Below are positions 25,053 through 37,841 of a DNA stretch of 64,000 nt, piece by piece (positions within the stretch are counted from its first letter, which is position 1; the number at the start of each line of letters is the position of its first letter). The stretch is from Paramecium tetraurelia (taxonomy: Eukaryota > Ciliophora > Oligohymenophorea > Peniculida > Parameciidae): positions 62,001 through 126,000 of the forward strand of contig NW_001799003.1 in assembly GCF_000165425.1 (NCBI RefSeq), given 5' to 3'. The position numbers and the translations under genes were made by a program. Below the pieces are notes generated by a model that was not told the origin of the DNA, ran no database searches, and saw only the letters and a list, made by a program, of their open reading frames with translations.

Positions 25053-28000
25053 ATGAACCCAAAGTTGTCTATGGTATTACCTTTGCCGTAACTAAAACCT
25101 GAAAACAACGATGAATACGAGAATAGAATCACTTTCAGATTGTATATAGAGAAGCTGTTAAATTAAAAAGTGGGGAGGTATGATTGATGTAAAATAGATA
25201 TCTGGAGATAATTTCAGGTATTGCAAGTTTGGCTAGTGTAGGAATATATATAGTCTCAACTTACTTTGATTCAGTGGAATGGCTGGCTACATTAGATATA
25301 GTAGTTTGTTCTTTATATTTGACAGAGTATTTATTGAAATTGTTTGCTGCTCAACACAGATTGCAATACATATTTTCTGACTTCGCCATAATTGAATTGT
25401 TGACTGTGTTTCCTCTTTTCACAATTCAATCTGTAGGAAGTTGGAATTATTTGCAAAGACTGATCAATATATCTCGAATTTTAAGAGTTTTTAGGATTGT
25501 AAGGATGATCAACAAAATATAATCGTTATCAGACACTGAAAATGGAGGAGTGATGAGATAAATATACGTGATATTTTCAACTGTTACAACAATAATCACA
25601 GTGACAGCTGGAGTGTTGTATGCATTCGAATCTCCAAAGAGACAAGAACTAATAGCCAATGATCCAAATAAAGGTTGTTCAAATCAAGTTGACAGATGCA
25701 ACTTTCATGAAATGATATACTTCACTATAGTGACATTGTCGACAGTCGGTTATGGAGATGTAATTCCCTAAAGTGAAGAAGGTCGTGTATGTGTTATAGT
25801 TCTAATTATTATTGTGCTGGTGGTCATACCTAAACAGATGAATGAATTGATTAGATTAATGGGGTTGCAAAGTGTATATGCCAGATCATTCTACAAGCCA
25901 AACCATGAGATTCCTCATATCATAATTTGCGGCTATGTGAGTGTAGCATCTTTGAAGAACTTTTGCAATGAATTGTTCCATCAGGATCACGGAGGCTAAG
26001 ACAAAAATGCTATCATCTTGAAACCCTCAATTCCCAATACAGAGATGGAGGACTTCTTGCACAATGAACGTTACGAAATGTTCCTGATCTATCTGCAAGG
26101 GAATCCTATGATCGAGAGAGACTTGAGAAGAGCTGCTGTGACTTAAGCTAAGGCTTGTGTTATTCTGACCAATAAACAGATTGTTGATAGTCATTCAGCT
26201 GATCACAAGAACATTCTGATTGGGTTGTTGATTAAGAAATTTGTGAATCATCTAACTGGATGCAATATTAGATTGTGTATGCAATTGATCAAACCGGAAA
26301 GTAAGATGCACTATAAATAATCATTGGGAGTTAAATAGATAACTGATTAAATCATAGTAGTCGAAGAATTCAAAATGAATCTGTTGGCCAAATCTTGTTT
26401 TTGTCCTGGCATCATTACCCTATTAGGCAATTTAGTTACATCTGCTGGGGAACAGAAGGAGAGTTTAGATTCCGAATGGCTCACTCAATACACAGATGGC
26501 ATGGGACATGAAATCTATAGGACTGATTTGAGTTCCAAATTTCAAGGCAAAACATTTAGTGAAGTAGCTGCCATTGTATACAATGAATTCTCTGGCATAC
26601 TTTTCGGATTGGAATTAGACTTTGGAAAACAAGCCATCATAACACTCAATCCCGGAGTCTTCGTCATACAAAATCAATACAAAGTTCATGCGTACATCAT
26701 CTGCTAAGATAAGAAAGTGGCAGATCTCGTGGCTACTTATGATATGACAACGGAAGAAATTGCAAACTACCATTTCTCTTTGTCTTAACCCAATTCGGAC
26801 AAGGACAAACTGAATGAAGAAGAAGAGAACTAAGTTGAAGATCTTCTGTTGTCTGGAAAAGATCAATTGGATGATCAATACATCATCGAGTAAGATTACC
26901 TCCTTCTTAATGAACCTGTTTCTTTAATGGATGCCACTTCAATATTCTTATTGGAATAACCTGAGATCAACAATCATATTGTCGTTTGTGGCATCCACCC
27001 TTCAATCTATTATTTTTTGCTCCCCTTAAGAGCCAAGTACTTGAAGGAAATTCAATACGTTGTTATCTTAGCACCTGAAAAACCTACTGATATTTGGGAG
27101 TACATCAATAAATTCCCAAAGGTGAAATTCGTGTAGGGATCTCCCCTGATTTCTGAGGATTTGCAAAGAGCCAGCATTCATTGTGCAGATAAGGCTGTTA
27201 TATTCGCTCAAAGTTCTGATGCTAATAAAACTGAGTCTGAAGATTTCTTAGACTAAATGCATGATGCAGAGAGCATTTTCATTTACAAAGCCATTAAGAA
27301 AATCAATCCTTCAATTCAGATCATGATTGAATTGGTTTCCAGTTCCAATATTTAATTTCTGCTCGACAAGGATTATAAATATCAAAATGATTTCAAATAT
27401 GAATTGGTAAGCATTGTGTTAATTAGACACCTCTATAAGCCTCAGGAGAAGTCTATATTTCTGCCATGATCGACACACTCACCTGCCAGGCTTATTACAA
27501 TCCGCATATCGTCACCATCCTGCAATAAATTCTCACAGGCATGAGACAGTCAAATCCGATAACCAAAGAAATTGTTAAGAACTTAGAAATCAAGGATTCA
27601 AACCTATATCAGGTCCCTGTTCCTGAAGATTATCTAGTAATTAAAGATGTTATTTAGAACAAAACCTTTGGAGAATTATTTAATTACTTATCAATTGAGA
27701 GACACTTGATTCCATTGGGCTTATATCGGTTGGCTAAGGCAGTCGATAATAAGCACCCTTACGTTTACACGAACCCTCCAGCAGAAACGACTCTCACTCC
27801 CAGGGACAAGGTCTTTGTATTAGCACATTAATTACCCGCAGATTTGAGTGGAATACCATTCGATGCCAATTTTGATCAAAAACAGGTCAACAACAAAGAA
27901 GTGGAAAACAACAAGGCTTTGAACTTCCTCCTTGAAAAGTTGAAACAATAAACTTCTTCCTAAAATGGTGCCAATAGAGTAGGTGAGTATTTATACTATA

Positions 28001-28281
28001 TGTGTAGTGAAACAGAAGAATGACAAGACTGTGATATTTCAAGGTCAGCAAATTAAATAAACTAAAAACATAGAAGCAGAAAACATGAATCTAAGTAATA
28101 ATTCAAACGATCTAATTTAGATGCGGCAGCTATGTAGGTATTGGATTAAGTGAATGAATAAATTTCTATAGTTAAAGATTAAATTAATGATATTAAATCT
28201 AGCTTGGCTTAAAAGGAAGATGAGATAGTGGAAAAGTGTAGGAGAGCCATTAGATATGAATTGGGAACAGTGATTTATTGA
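25053..28281 (+). CDS. BK-type (Slo-like) potassium channel (1045 aa)
   Basis: Membrane core: S1-S3 hydrophobic segments, S4 with SRILRVFRIVR (four Arg spaced every third residue), pore with the selectivity filter LSTVGYGD, S6, then two RCK-type nucleotide-binding-fold domains starting HEIPHIIICGYVS and, much later, EINNHIVVCGIHPS. The long cytosolic part of more than 700 residues with two RCK domains is the Slo1/BK plan. I see no clear S0 segment. Introns: 25178-25197, 27407-27426, 27983-28007 and 28095-28120. In the ciliate it probably contributes to Ca-dependent repolarisation; that role is inferred from the family. Confidence 0.88.
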
Positions 28282-28879
28282 TGGTGAACAGAATATTTCG
28301 CTAAATTTTATATATATATATATAGTAATTAATTAATTTTAGTACCAGCAGAAACTATTAAACAATTATCTCACATATAAATGATATATGTATATTTGTA
28401 TAAAAAATGAGAGTAGAAAAGGGGAGAGCAGTGAAGATTAGAGCTAAATTCAAAATTTCTAATTTTGTTATATGACGCAGTTTTAATAAGTATTGTAGTA
28501 TGTTGTGATATTAATATATTTTTTACCCGATATTTCTTATTTCTTTGACTGTTAGAGTGCAAGTAAGAGTTTTTCGAAATACAATAAAGGGTCTAATTAT
28601 TAGTATTACAAATGAGGCTTTATTTGAAATTATTTTTGATAATTCTAACTTTTACTTTCAAACATGTATTTGTTTGTTACAGTTAAGAAAAGTATTTTAT
28701 TTTTGAGTCGAGGAAGATCTAGGTTTGTCTTTCGGGCCAAAATGGATACGAATTTCATGATTTAAAAGTTGGAAATATAAAAATTGAAATATGTGGCAAT
28801 AATATCTAAATTAGAGCAATTATGAAAATAGTCGTTTTTTAAGGAATTTGTGAAAACAAATATTTCAATATTATTTTTT
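28282..28879. other. Intergenic, AT-rich (598 bases)
   Basis: Starts with a TA dinucleotide run (about 28308-28323) just after the channel gene. No ORF of note, no RNA secondary structure that I can identify by eye. The 3' part should hold the promoter of the secreted crystallin-type protein. Confidence 0.5.
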
Positions 28880-30940
28880 ATGTAAAACAGAACTCTAGTT
28901 TTGGTGCTGTTAGTTTGCGCTGCAGTGCAAGTATTTGGAGAACCAGTTGTTGTCTCCTAATCCTTCACAGGAAATGATTTTGCAGATGCTGATGGTAAAA
29001 ATATTAATTAATGAATTAGGTTGGGTTACTGCTGGAGGACCAGCTCACGTTACAGAATGCAGTGGCACAAAGATGTTCGGAGGTTTCAATAAATTCGGTG
29101 CTAAGGCTGTTGCAAGTAAAGTTTTTGAACTTCCCCCACATTCATTGATTAATTTGAAGCTTCAATTTTGGAAGTATGATACATCAATAAACGTTTAGGA
29201 TTGACTCATGGGACAATGAAGAAGGATATATCTTTGTTGATGATTAATTAGTTTGGTCAAGAAAGTTCTAATACAATGAAGGTGATGGACAAAAATGTGG
29301 TCAAGGTGGTGATTGGAAGGAAATGCTCGTCAATCTCAATTTGAACATTAAGCACACCGGTCCAACAGCCGTTGTTGTTATCACATCCAACTTGAATGAA
29401 GCTGCCGATAATGTAAGATAATAAATGTGACATTTTTATAGGAATCATGGGCCTTCAGAGACTTTGTGATTGCAGTTGAAAAATGTCCAAATGGATGTTC
29501 TGCTTGTTAAGTTGACGAAAAGGCAGAGAGCTGCAGTTTCTGGTAATCCTTTTCTTCCAGTTGGGGAGCCTTAGATGCTAACTAACTCGGAGCTGATGGT
29601 TGGGATGTTGCTGGTGGAGCCTCATCTGCTACACAATGCGGTGCTGCTGCTTTGTTCGGTGGTTTTGATAAGACAGGTGCTAGAGCAGTCGTCAGTAAGG
29701 TTCTTAAGGTCAAGCCCCATTACAAGCTTAAGATTAAGGTTCTTTGGGCTAAGATTGACTCTTGGGACAATGAAGCTGCTTAAATCAAGGTCGACGGAAA
29801 ATTAGTTTGGGAAAGAAGATTCTAATGGCATGAGGGTTACTTCGGTAAGATCTGCGGTTGCCCAGTCTTCGAATGGAAATCAATGTTTGCAAGAACAGAA
29901 GTCGATATTGATCACACTGGTGAATAAGCCAAGATCGAATTCACATCCACTCTTGATGAAGCACCAAACAATGAATCTTTCGGTTTGAGAGATTTGTACA
30001 TCTACTTGGCTGCTTGTTCTGACAACTGTGCTGAATGTACAGGACCAAAGGATACTGATTGCAAGAGTATTATTACAATATATTCTAAATAGAATGCTCC
30101 AACAACTGGGCTTTAGTCGGAGGTAAATGCCAAGCCTTACCAAACTTCATTCTCTTGGAATAATCCTTCTTGGAAGACAAATTCACAGGAGTCAACGGTT
30201 GGGTTCTCACAGGAAACAAGGCAGGAAGAACAGTTGCTGAATGCAATGGTAAATCAATGGTTGGAGGTTTTGATATTATGGGTGCTGGTGGTAAGGCTAC
30301 CAAAACATTTGAAATCCCACCACACAAGAGACTTAGATTATAAACAACCATCTATAAGATCGACTCCTGGGATGGAGAGTTCATGATGATCAAGGTCGAC
30401 GGAACTGATGTTTGGAAGACATCTTGGAATCTTTAAACCGGAGGTGCCAATATTTGCGGACAAGGTGTTTGGTGGGACGGTTTCACCGGTGTTGATGAAA
30501 TCTTCAATCATCAATCTCCAAAGGCTGAAATCATCTTCACATCTACTTTAGATCAAGATGCTGCCGATGGTATTGTTATCTTTAATTGCTTTAGAATCAT
30601 GGGGTTTCAGAGACTTCAAATTATGGTATGAACCAAAGGAAGCCTGCGCTGTCTTCTACAGTGAATGCGACTTCAAGGGAGCTTCATTCGAATTCTGCTC
30701 TAAATCACCAAACTTCTAGAATGACAACATTCCTCCTTAAATTAGATCCATCAAGGTCCCACCTTAAGGAAGAGTCACCCTTTACGAGAGCACCGATTAT
30801 AACGGAAAGAAGGTCACCTATTCATCAGATCAAGCTTGCATCCAAAGCTTTGATGTAAATTATTTTAATTAATAAATTAGTTTGCCCTTATCCAAATGAG
30901 CGGACACGTTGAAGGTGGCTGGGTTGAAGTTGAATAATGA
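28880..30940 (+). CDS. Secreted three-repeat protein with beta/gamma-crystallin-like C-terminus (634 aa)
   Basis: Starts with a signal peptide (RTLVLVLLVCAAVQVFG). Three homologous units of about 180 residues follow, each with W-(x)-AGG or WVLTGN, a TECSGTKMFGGFNKFG / TQCGAAALFGGFDKTG / AECNGKSMVGGFDIMG motif, a KIDSWDNE or IDSWDGE motif, paired Cys, and a final SWGFRDF or SWAFRDF strand. The last 90 residues (CAVFYSECDFKGASFEFC, then GRVTLYESTDYNGKKVTY) match a beta/gamma-crystallin fold with Tyr corners. Introns: 28995-29019, 29174-29198, 29413-29441, 30067-30092, 30570-30594, 30855-30880. In Tetrahymena, crystallin-type domains occur in dense-core granule proteins (Grt/Igr group), so a trichocyst or other secretory granule location is likely but inferred. 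Confidence 0.8.
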
Positions 30941-31003
30941 TCTAATATATACATATCATAGGGATCTAAAAATAACATCATTTTTAAATATATAATAGCA
31001 ATA

Positions 31004-33249
31004 TCATTTAATTTGTGATAATAGTCCAAATTGTTCAAATAATTGATCACAATAATAAAATTGGTGGCTAAATAACTCCTATAGAAACTAATCGATTGCC
31101 TTCATCTGCTTTTTTACTGTCTCATGATCCTACAATGAAACCCTTAGGTTTCTTTCCTACTATATGATCTTGGTGGCCTCTTTTATCTCCTCGATTGTCT
31201 TCTTGCACTCTGTCACAATTGTTCTTTTCTCTGTCTAAATTGTGAATCTCAAACTATAGTAAACAATTTGTGCAAATGCCTCTGACACTTCCGAATTAAA
31301 GCAATCCACCTTGATTTATTTGATCTACAAAAAGTACTCCTTCTAAATAGAATTCATGAACTTATTGCTATGTCTTTGTATTCTGGTCTCCTCTTCTATC
31401 TTCTTAACCAAACCATACTTATTCATAATGGCTTCTGGAACATTGAAAAACTCTAGTATTTCTTTCCTCATCAGAATGGGATTCTAACTCATCCCATCCA
31501 ACCATTGTTGAATGTAAAACAATTTCTTCTCAAGTTCAGCATCCCCATAGGATGGTTTAGGTAAATGTCCATTTGCCAATTGATATAACTCTACATATTG
31601 GCAATTCTAGACCCATTGATCATTCTTCACTTTTATGGTTATGGGAATCAGAGTTTTATGTTAATAGTTAATCAATTTTTTAACCACTTGCCTTCCAACA
31701 ATGAATTACACCTTTTCCATCTTCTATTAAACATAAACGCCACTCTCACTCTCATCTTCGGATAAATTGGCTGAACTCAATTCATCCTTATACCTTTCAT
31801 AATCACTTTTCTTGTCATCATATAAGTCACTATTTTAGGATTTGTTGTCATCATTTTTATCTTAAAATTCTTCGAAACTTTTAATTCTCTTAATCATTCT
31901 GTTCCTCTTTGCAATAAGTCCTTCATCTTTTTATTTCTTTTTCTTCTGTTACTTTTTCTTGTTTAATTCTTATTGAATCTGCTAAGGAATCACAATCAAT
32001 TTATCAGGATATTCATTATCTTCAACAAATGGAAATTTTTATTGAATTTAAGGAATAGGTTCTTACTTTAATGGACTCTCAATCCCACCTAATTTATCGA
32101 TATCAACAATTTATTATTATTATTGAACTTCAGGTTAGATCTCGTTGGATGATTAATGTTCATAGCATTTCAACTCTTCCAATTGATCCTCTTCAACGTT
32201 CCTTGTACCTCCCTTATTTATTTTATCAATCTCATCGTCAGAACGAATCCCTTATTGTTGCTCTTACTTTTGCTCATGATCTTATTTAATTTCTCTTTGA
32301 GAGAGGGATCTCTTTTCAGAAGCTTGACTTCTTCGAACGAAGTGTGTTTTTGGGATATCCTCCTTAAATGAAGGGTAGGAGATTTCTTCTGATTGGGAGT
32401 TCTCTTCAATAATAATTTAGGATGATCTAACTTTTAGTTTGTTTTTGTGTTTTGGCGAATCAACAACTTCAATTTGCTTATCCCAGATGTCATCTTCATC
32501 TTTAGAAAATACAATGTCCATGATGGCTGGTTCAGGATTTTTAACATCTAATTTGTTTGATTATCTCGTTTGATTAATGAGGAATTAAGCCACTTAAGAA
32601 GTAGGGTGTTGTTATTGATGACCTTATCCTTATAGCTATTGATGATTTTAAACTTATTGAGTCACCAACAGAGGATCTTGGACTGTGGATTCATTCAATT
32701 CATGTAATTCGATCTCTTCAAAATAAGTGTTTGGTTGAAACTTCAATAGGATCAAGTACTAAGCTACAAAACTGTCTTATTATTCGAAGAATTCACAAAA
32801 AGGGTCTAAAAAACGCAATGATATGAATAGTTACTGTATTCCAATGGGTCATCTCCTCTGTATCGTTAGTAGATCACCAGGAGGGATGAGAGCACTAAGC
32901 TGAGTAGGTCAAATAATTTGAGAATGGCTTCGTTGCAAATTAAATTGAATAGAAAAATGAAGGGCAAGAAGTTTAGGAGTGATTCTTGATGAAAGATTAC
33001 TGTGATTCCAAATGAGTAAAATAATCCAATGATTAAGAAGAGACAACATAAAGCAGATAGTAAGTCTTTGCTTAGGAGTGCTATAAATAATTCAATGATT
33101 TGAACGATGGCGATTTGGAGTTGAAAGCCAATCTTGACCTTTAAGGCAATGGTTTCTGGTTTATTTCTAACTTACTTGTATCCTTTGATTTTCATTTGCG
33201 CATAGCCAGCATACACCAGAGGAAATAGTCCAATAGCAAATTAATCCAT
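31004..33249 (-). CDS. Multi-pass membrane protein with PX-like domain (738 aa)
   Basis: ATG 33249. The first 175 residues contain four to five hydrophobic segments (for example LLSALCCLFLIIGLFY, LLNFLPFIFLFNLI). One intron, 32806-32834, follows. Then comes a Gln-rich, charged linker of about 280 residues, a PX-like domain (VQFIVGRQVVKKLINYQ, TLIPITIKVKN, and the typical end LPKPSYGDAELEKKLF with NPILMRKEILEFFNVPE), and a C-terminal coiled coil of about 130 residues resembling a BAR-type helix bundle. PX domains usually bind phosphoinositides. The order TM-PX-coiled coil recalls sorting-nexin relatives, but the many N-terminal TMs are unusual. Confidence 0.66.
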
Positions 33250-33276
33250 AATAATTAATAAAGTAATATTATTATA

Positions 33277-33555
33277 TCACTATGCGAAGGTCACTAATTT
33301 GTCAGGACAGTGGGGTTGCTGCGGTTCTGAATGGGAAATCTCAATTGATTACCCCTCCAAAGTAGTGTTGCTTTCCTTCTTCGTATAGGCCATTTCAGAA
33401 TAGCGAACACGCTGATGCAATCTTCTATGTTCTCTTTGAATGAGTATGATTATAGCAATTACCAGTAACACAACAACAGCAAAAACTCCAATAAATACAT
33501 ATATCGCTATGGAATTAGAGTGATGAGATTATCTAGTAGAATTAGATGAGTTCAT
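33277..33555 (-). CDS. Small single-pass membrane protein (92 aa)
   Basis: ATG 33555, no intron, TGA 33277-33279. An N-terminal Ser/Asn-rich extracellular-type segment is followed by one hydrophobic helix (AIYVFIGVFAVVVLLVIAII), then a basic stop-transfer (QREHRRLHQRVR) and a polar tail. This is a type III or I topology with no cleavage site seen. It lies 27 bases upstream of the PX gene's ATG on the same strand. No family is recognised. The clear TM-plus-basic design supports a real protein. Confidence 0.6.
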
Positions 33556-33681
33556 CGATAAAATTGATAATTATTTATTTATTAAATCTATTTTCAATTT
33601 ATTATGTGCTTTTACTCGATTTCGATCTTTGCATAATATTCACTTACCCTAATTTAGATAATTAAAATATTATATAATTTA

Positions 33682-35005
33682 ATGAATAAGAGATCTGTAA
33701 CTTAGACTGAGAGAGCAAACAGTGCAGCAGCAGGCAAGACCCAAATTAGTACATAGCACAAATAAACTTTTATGACATAAGCATAGAAAACTGAGCATTT
33801 GTATAATCCCATTGATATATTTAAGAATCAATGAAATAGTTGAACAGGAGTGTCCTATCTACACGCAATATAAATAGAAGAACACTAAGTATCCAATCAT
33901 GAAGATTAAGGAATTTAAGAAGCCGAAAGCAGACCCTGTCGATCATACTGATTATATTAAGTTTAAGACTATGAAGAATAACTTTGTGAAAGAGTACAAG
34001 GAGAAATTAGATAATTATTTTGAAAACAATACGAAATATGAAAGAAGATTCTTCAAAATATATCACAGGAAAGATCAGATTTATTTTAAGCATCAGCAAT
34101 CCTCCTAAAAACACATTGAAAATCCAGAAGTTACTGACATGAGAACATACAATTAGATCCTGTAGATGAATCAGCAATAGACTCAACGAGCCAATTACAA
34201 TAAACAACAAGAAAAGAGGAGAAGAGAATTGAAGTTGGAAGAGAAGGAAGAAAAGGAGTATATTAAACTCATTATGGACAAGTTCTTGAAAGAAGAATAG
34301 AAGTATTTTGACAAATTGAGCAATTTGGAGGAGCAAGGCCAATAGATGTTTCAAGAAAAAGTACAATTGAGAAATAAATATACTCATGATTACATTAAGA
34401 ATCCATAAAGGGAATTCGTAGAGAAGAAGGATCTCATCATAAGCAAGGCTATACAAGTTCCAGATTACATGAATTCATCAGTTATAAGCAATGCTGGATC
34501 GCAAATGTAATCATAACCAACTCTAGGTTAAGCCAACATGCCTTTCTCTAGTGCATTCTCGAGTTTCCAATAACTCCCATCTTTTAAAAATGTGCTACAT
34601 CGAATGAATTCAAATGCTCTATATCAGTTGCCAGTACCATAGATTCAGGAATACGACTTAAAACCAGGAGAGCAAATCAAAAAGCCATCTACTTATCAGA
34701 CACAATAGATTTTAGATCTCTAGAGATTGATTACATTAAATGAAAAGATTGAATTCACATTTAGAATCGTCAGTGATCCTGCATTGTTAAGATTGGTGGA
34801 TACCAATGGCTGCACACTCTTGCATTAAGCAGCCTTGAAGGAAAGAAATGGGATTGCCAAGTTTCTGTTGATTAAGGGGATTGATTACAAGAAGACAGAT
34901 AACAAGGGAAGAACTGCTTTGGACATAGCGATTTCATAAAAAAACCAAAAACTTATAGATTACATCAATTAAATTAAGAAAAAAGGACTCAAAGATATAA
35001 ACTGA
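33682..35005 (+). CDS. Protein with C-terminal ankyrin repeats (432 aa)
   Basis: ATG 33682, one intron (33801-33825), 433 codons after splicing. The middle is strongly charged helical (KEEKEYIKLIMDKFLKEEQ), then a Gln/Ser/Pro-rich part. The last 100 residues hold about two ankyrin repeats: LVDTNGCTLLHQAALKERN then GIAKFLLIKGIDYKKTD and NKGRTALDIAISQ. The ankyrin part probably mediates protein contacts. No enzyme domain is seen. Orthology is not recognised. Confidence 0.66.
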
Positions 35006-35068
35006 AATCATTTTGTATTTATTCTCAGAATTCTCAATTCAATTTCATAAAATAATAATAATACCAAT

Positions 35069-35858
35069 ATGTAAGTCGATCAACCTCTTCACACTCCAGC
35101 CAAAAAAAACTGCACCTTCAAAGTCGATGGCAGACCAGATGGAGAAGGGTATTACTTTAAGTCATATACAAGTTATTTGAACAAGAACGATTCCACATAT
35201 GGCATCATCGTCATCTAGGAATGGTGGGGTTTGAATGAATCAATGGTCAAAACCACTGACAAACTTGCTCAGAAAGGATTCCAATGCATCTCTCCAGACA
35301 TATACAGAGGAAAGGTTGCCCAAAATAGAGAAGTATCATTTCTTTGTTCTAGAATAATCCCAGGAAGCTGGCCATCTTCTAAGTGGATTAGATTGGGAAG
35401 GAGCAGTAAGAGACATTGAAGGAGCAGCAAAACATTTAAAAGAGCTTGGATGCACAAAGGTCGGTGTTACAGGGTTCTGCATGGGAGGAGCATTAGCCAT
35501 AGCATCCATCTCATTCTCCAATTCAATTGATGCATCAGCTCCTTTCTATGGAGTGTGTGATTTGAACACTTTCAAATTGGATAACATCCAAGGACCTATC
35601 TATGGTCATTTTGGAGAGAAGGACGAAATGAAAGGATTTTCATCGCCAGACGATGGTCAAAGATTAGTTGATGCTGGAAAGAAGGCAGGAAAAGATGTCA
35701 CAGTCAAGTAACTATGAATTGCTATTTCAAATAGAATTTGGCCAGGTGTAGGACACGCCTTCATGAATCAAGATAGACCAGAGGCTTATAATGTGGAAAC
35801 AGCACAATAAGCCTTAGACGAAGTGACAGCTTGGTTTAGAAAGGTATTCACATAATGA
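35069..35858 (+). CDS. Dienelactone-hydrolase family protein (243 aa)
   Basis: Alpha/beta hydrolase of the DLH type. Catalytic triad positions are visible: Cys in VTGFCMGGALA, Asp/Glu region in YGHFGEKDEM, and His in GVGHAFMNQDRP. N-terminal strand YGIIVIQEWWGLNE and DIYRGK are also typical. Two introns, 35333-35363 (31 bases) and 35708-35734, are needed; the first joins NREEAGHLLSGLDW. Length is normal. Eukaryotic members act on small esters or lactones (carboxymethylenebutenolidase-like); the substrate here is unknown. Confidence 0.86.
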
Positions 35859-35993
35859 TATATTTATTATTAACAGAGTCATTATTTGTTTATCAATCTA
35901 TTTTATACAAAAGTGAATTGAAATCTTTCTAAACTTAACTAACTCCCTCACAGAATTCCCACTAAATATAATACTATAATTTTATAAATTTTT

Positions 35994-37841
35994 TCAATCA
36001 GAGACTATAAACTCTTCATACTCTTCGATTAATTAGTGAACATAATTCAAGATTTTGTATTCTTACAAAGCAATTTTAAAACATTGTGAAAAGTCGTAGT
36101 ATTGTGAAGAAGTGATTTTGAATCGTTTGTGAATGATTTGCAAGTCTTATTTCTTGAAAAACCTAACTCCGTAGAGCAATAAGTTTAATTTGCAAAGTAT
36201 GCTTTTGCCCATCTCCGCCTCTTCAGTTTCATATATTTTATTCAAATGCCTTTAAAAAAACTCGTACTCTAAAATTTAAACCAATTTGGGTATTAGATAT
36301 TCTTGGCCTAAACTAAGAATCTGTTGTTCTCGAGTTTCCCCTAAAATGATTGGCTTGATCTCATCCCAATCTTCAATAAAGTCTTAGATCACTAAATTAT
36401 CATCAGTCAGATCTTTGACAGACTCAACAGCCTTCTGTTTGAACCTATCAAAAATCTTCTCGTTTATTATGGCTTTTTTTGAATGAATTAAATATAAGTC
36501 TTCTCTCGTTACAGCCTTTATGTTGTAACGAAAAAAGTAATGGAAAATATTGCAGCAATGTGAAATAAATCGTTGTCGTCCTCTGCGTTGGATTAATTCA
36601 GATAACATTGCATCTTATGAACAACTGTTCACAAAATTCTCAATGAATTAATTGAAACCTAACTAATTCACATAATGTTGGAGATCATCTTTATTTATTA
36701 TTGCATATTTGTAGATGTCCATTCTTCTTAAGAGTTGTCTGATATTCTTCCAAGGTATACCTGTCTATTACAAAGTTAAAGACAAGTAATATTTAAAATT
36801 TGTAAGCTGCACATTTGTCAAAGCATACTTGACATGTCGTTCTCTCAGCACTTAACAAGAGTAATTGGGTGAATCCAAATGATATATTAATTAAAAGAAG
36901 AGTCTAGCAAATTTCAATTCCTAAGTGGCGACGTCAATATTCTCAAAATAAGGTGATAATGTGACATCTGATAGGATTTTTTTATACATGAGTTTGGTGA
37001 TGGCTTTGATGCCTTCTTCTCCTCCATAAATTTCAAATTCCAGTATTTCATTAAGTATGTAAGGCCGGACATTTTCGATCCTTTCACAACAATTGAACAT
37101 TTTTTCTGTAGAGATGTTCAATTGCATGTACTTATTAAGAAAGTGGTACTTAAACTTGAAAAAGTGAGCATGTGTTAATTACATGCCTAAATGTATGACT
37201 CTTAGACGAGGCAAGTCTAAAAACATTTATTGATCATACGCAGTAGCTAGAAGATTTCTAAATACTTATTTCACTCCAGGTTGATTTTTATTAGGAAACT
37301 TAACACTCAACATGTTATCTTTTCTTGTAATATCCAAATATATTTGGTCCACTTCAAAATTCAGTAACTCATCTGTCCCTTGAGGCTTCGGTGCTACTTT
37401 CCGCTTTCGAGACAGGTCCATCAAGTATCCCTTAATTATTTAATCCTACGATTTGATTGGTACCAATTACTATTAACTGTGAAACTTAGTTGATTTTCGA
37501 ATAACATCATTGAATAATTCGGAGTTTCGAATTAAGCAATAGTTTTTATCCTTTTATTTCCACTCGTTTTTACGGAATTGTGATAGACCTGACATGTTGC
37601 TCTTTTCACTTTCTAATGTTTTAAATCGCAAACTCAACGGAGGATCAATATGTGTGGTCTTAGATGTGGTGATGGCATAACTAAAATTTTATTCAATTTG
37701 AATGGAATTCTTCTGAGGTTGATATTTAGTAAGTAGGAACACTGGATTCTGTTTGGGCAGTCTTCTTTTTTCAGGCTGCTTTTGTCTGATAGTATACGTT
37801 TCCAAAAAATCCTTAAACGATTTCTGAGTGTCTTATATCAT
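35994..37841 (-). CDS. Protein with four tandem truncated-globin-like domains, paralogue B (615 aa)
   Basis: One uninterrupted frame, no introns. After about 150 polar residues, four homologous units follow. Each has a His in the same context, as in the F8 (proximal) His of truncated haemoglobins: VIHLGMQLTHAHFFKF (residue 217), RERHVKYALTNVQLTNF (336), LIHSKKAIINEKIF (453), IIHKRFKITSSQYYDF (571). Unit 2 is clearest: YGGEEGIKAITKLMYKKIL then SDVTLSPYFENIDV and the His motif. Spacing of 117-119 residues equals one single-domain truncated haemoglobin. It lies 21 bases downstream of paralogue A. Probable haem protein for O2 or NO chemistry; haem binding is inferred, not shown. Confidence 0.72.

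Noticed and set aside
34007-34456. 150-codon minus-strand frame opposite the ankyrin gene, rich in Leu and Phe
   Set aside because: It is the mirror of a Lys/Glu-rich coiled-coil coding strand, which always yields Leu/Phe-rich antisense frames.
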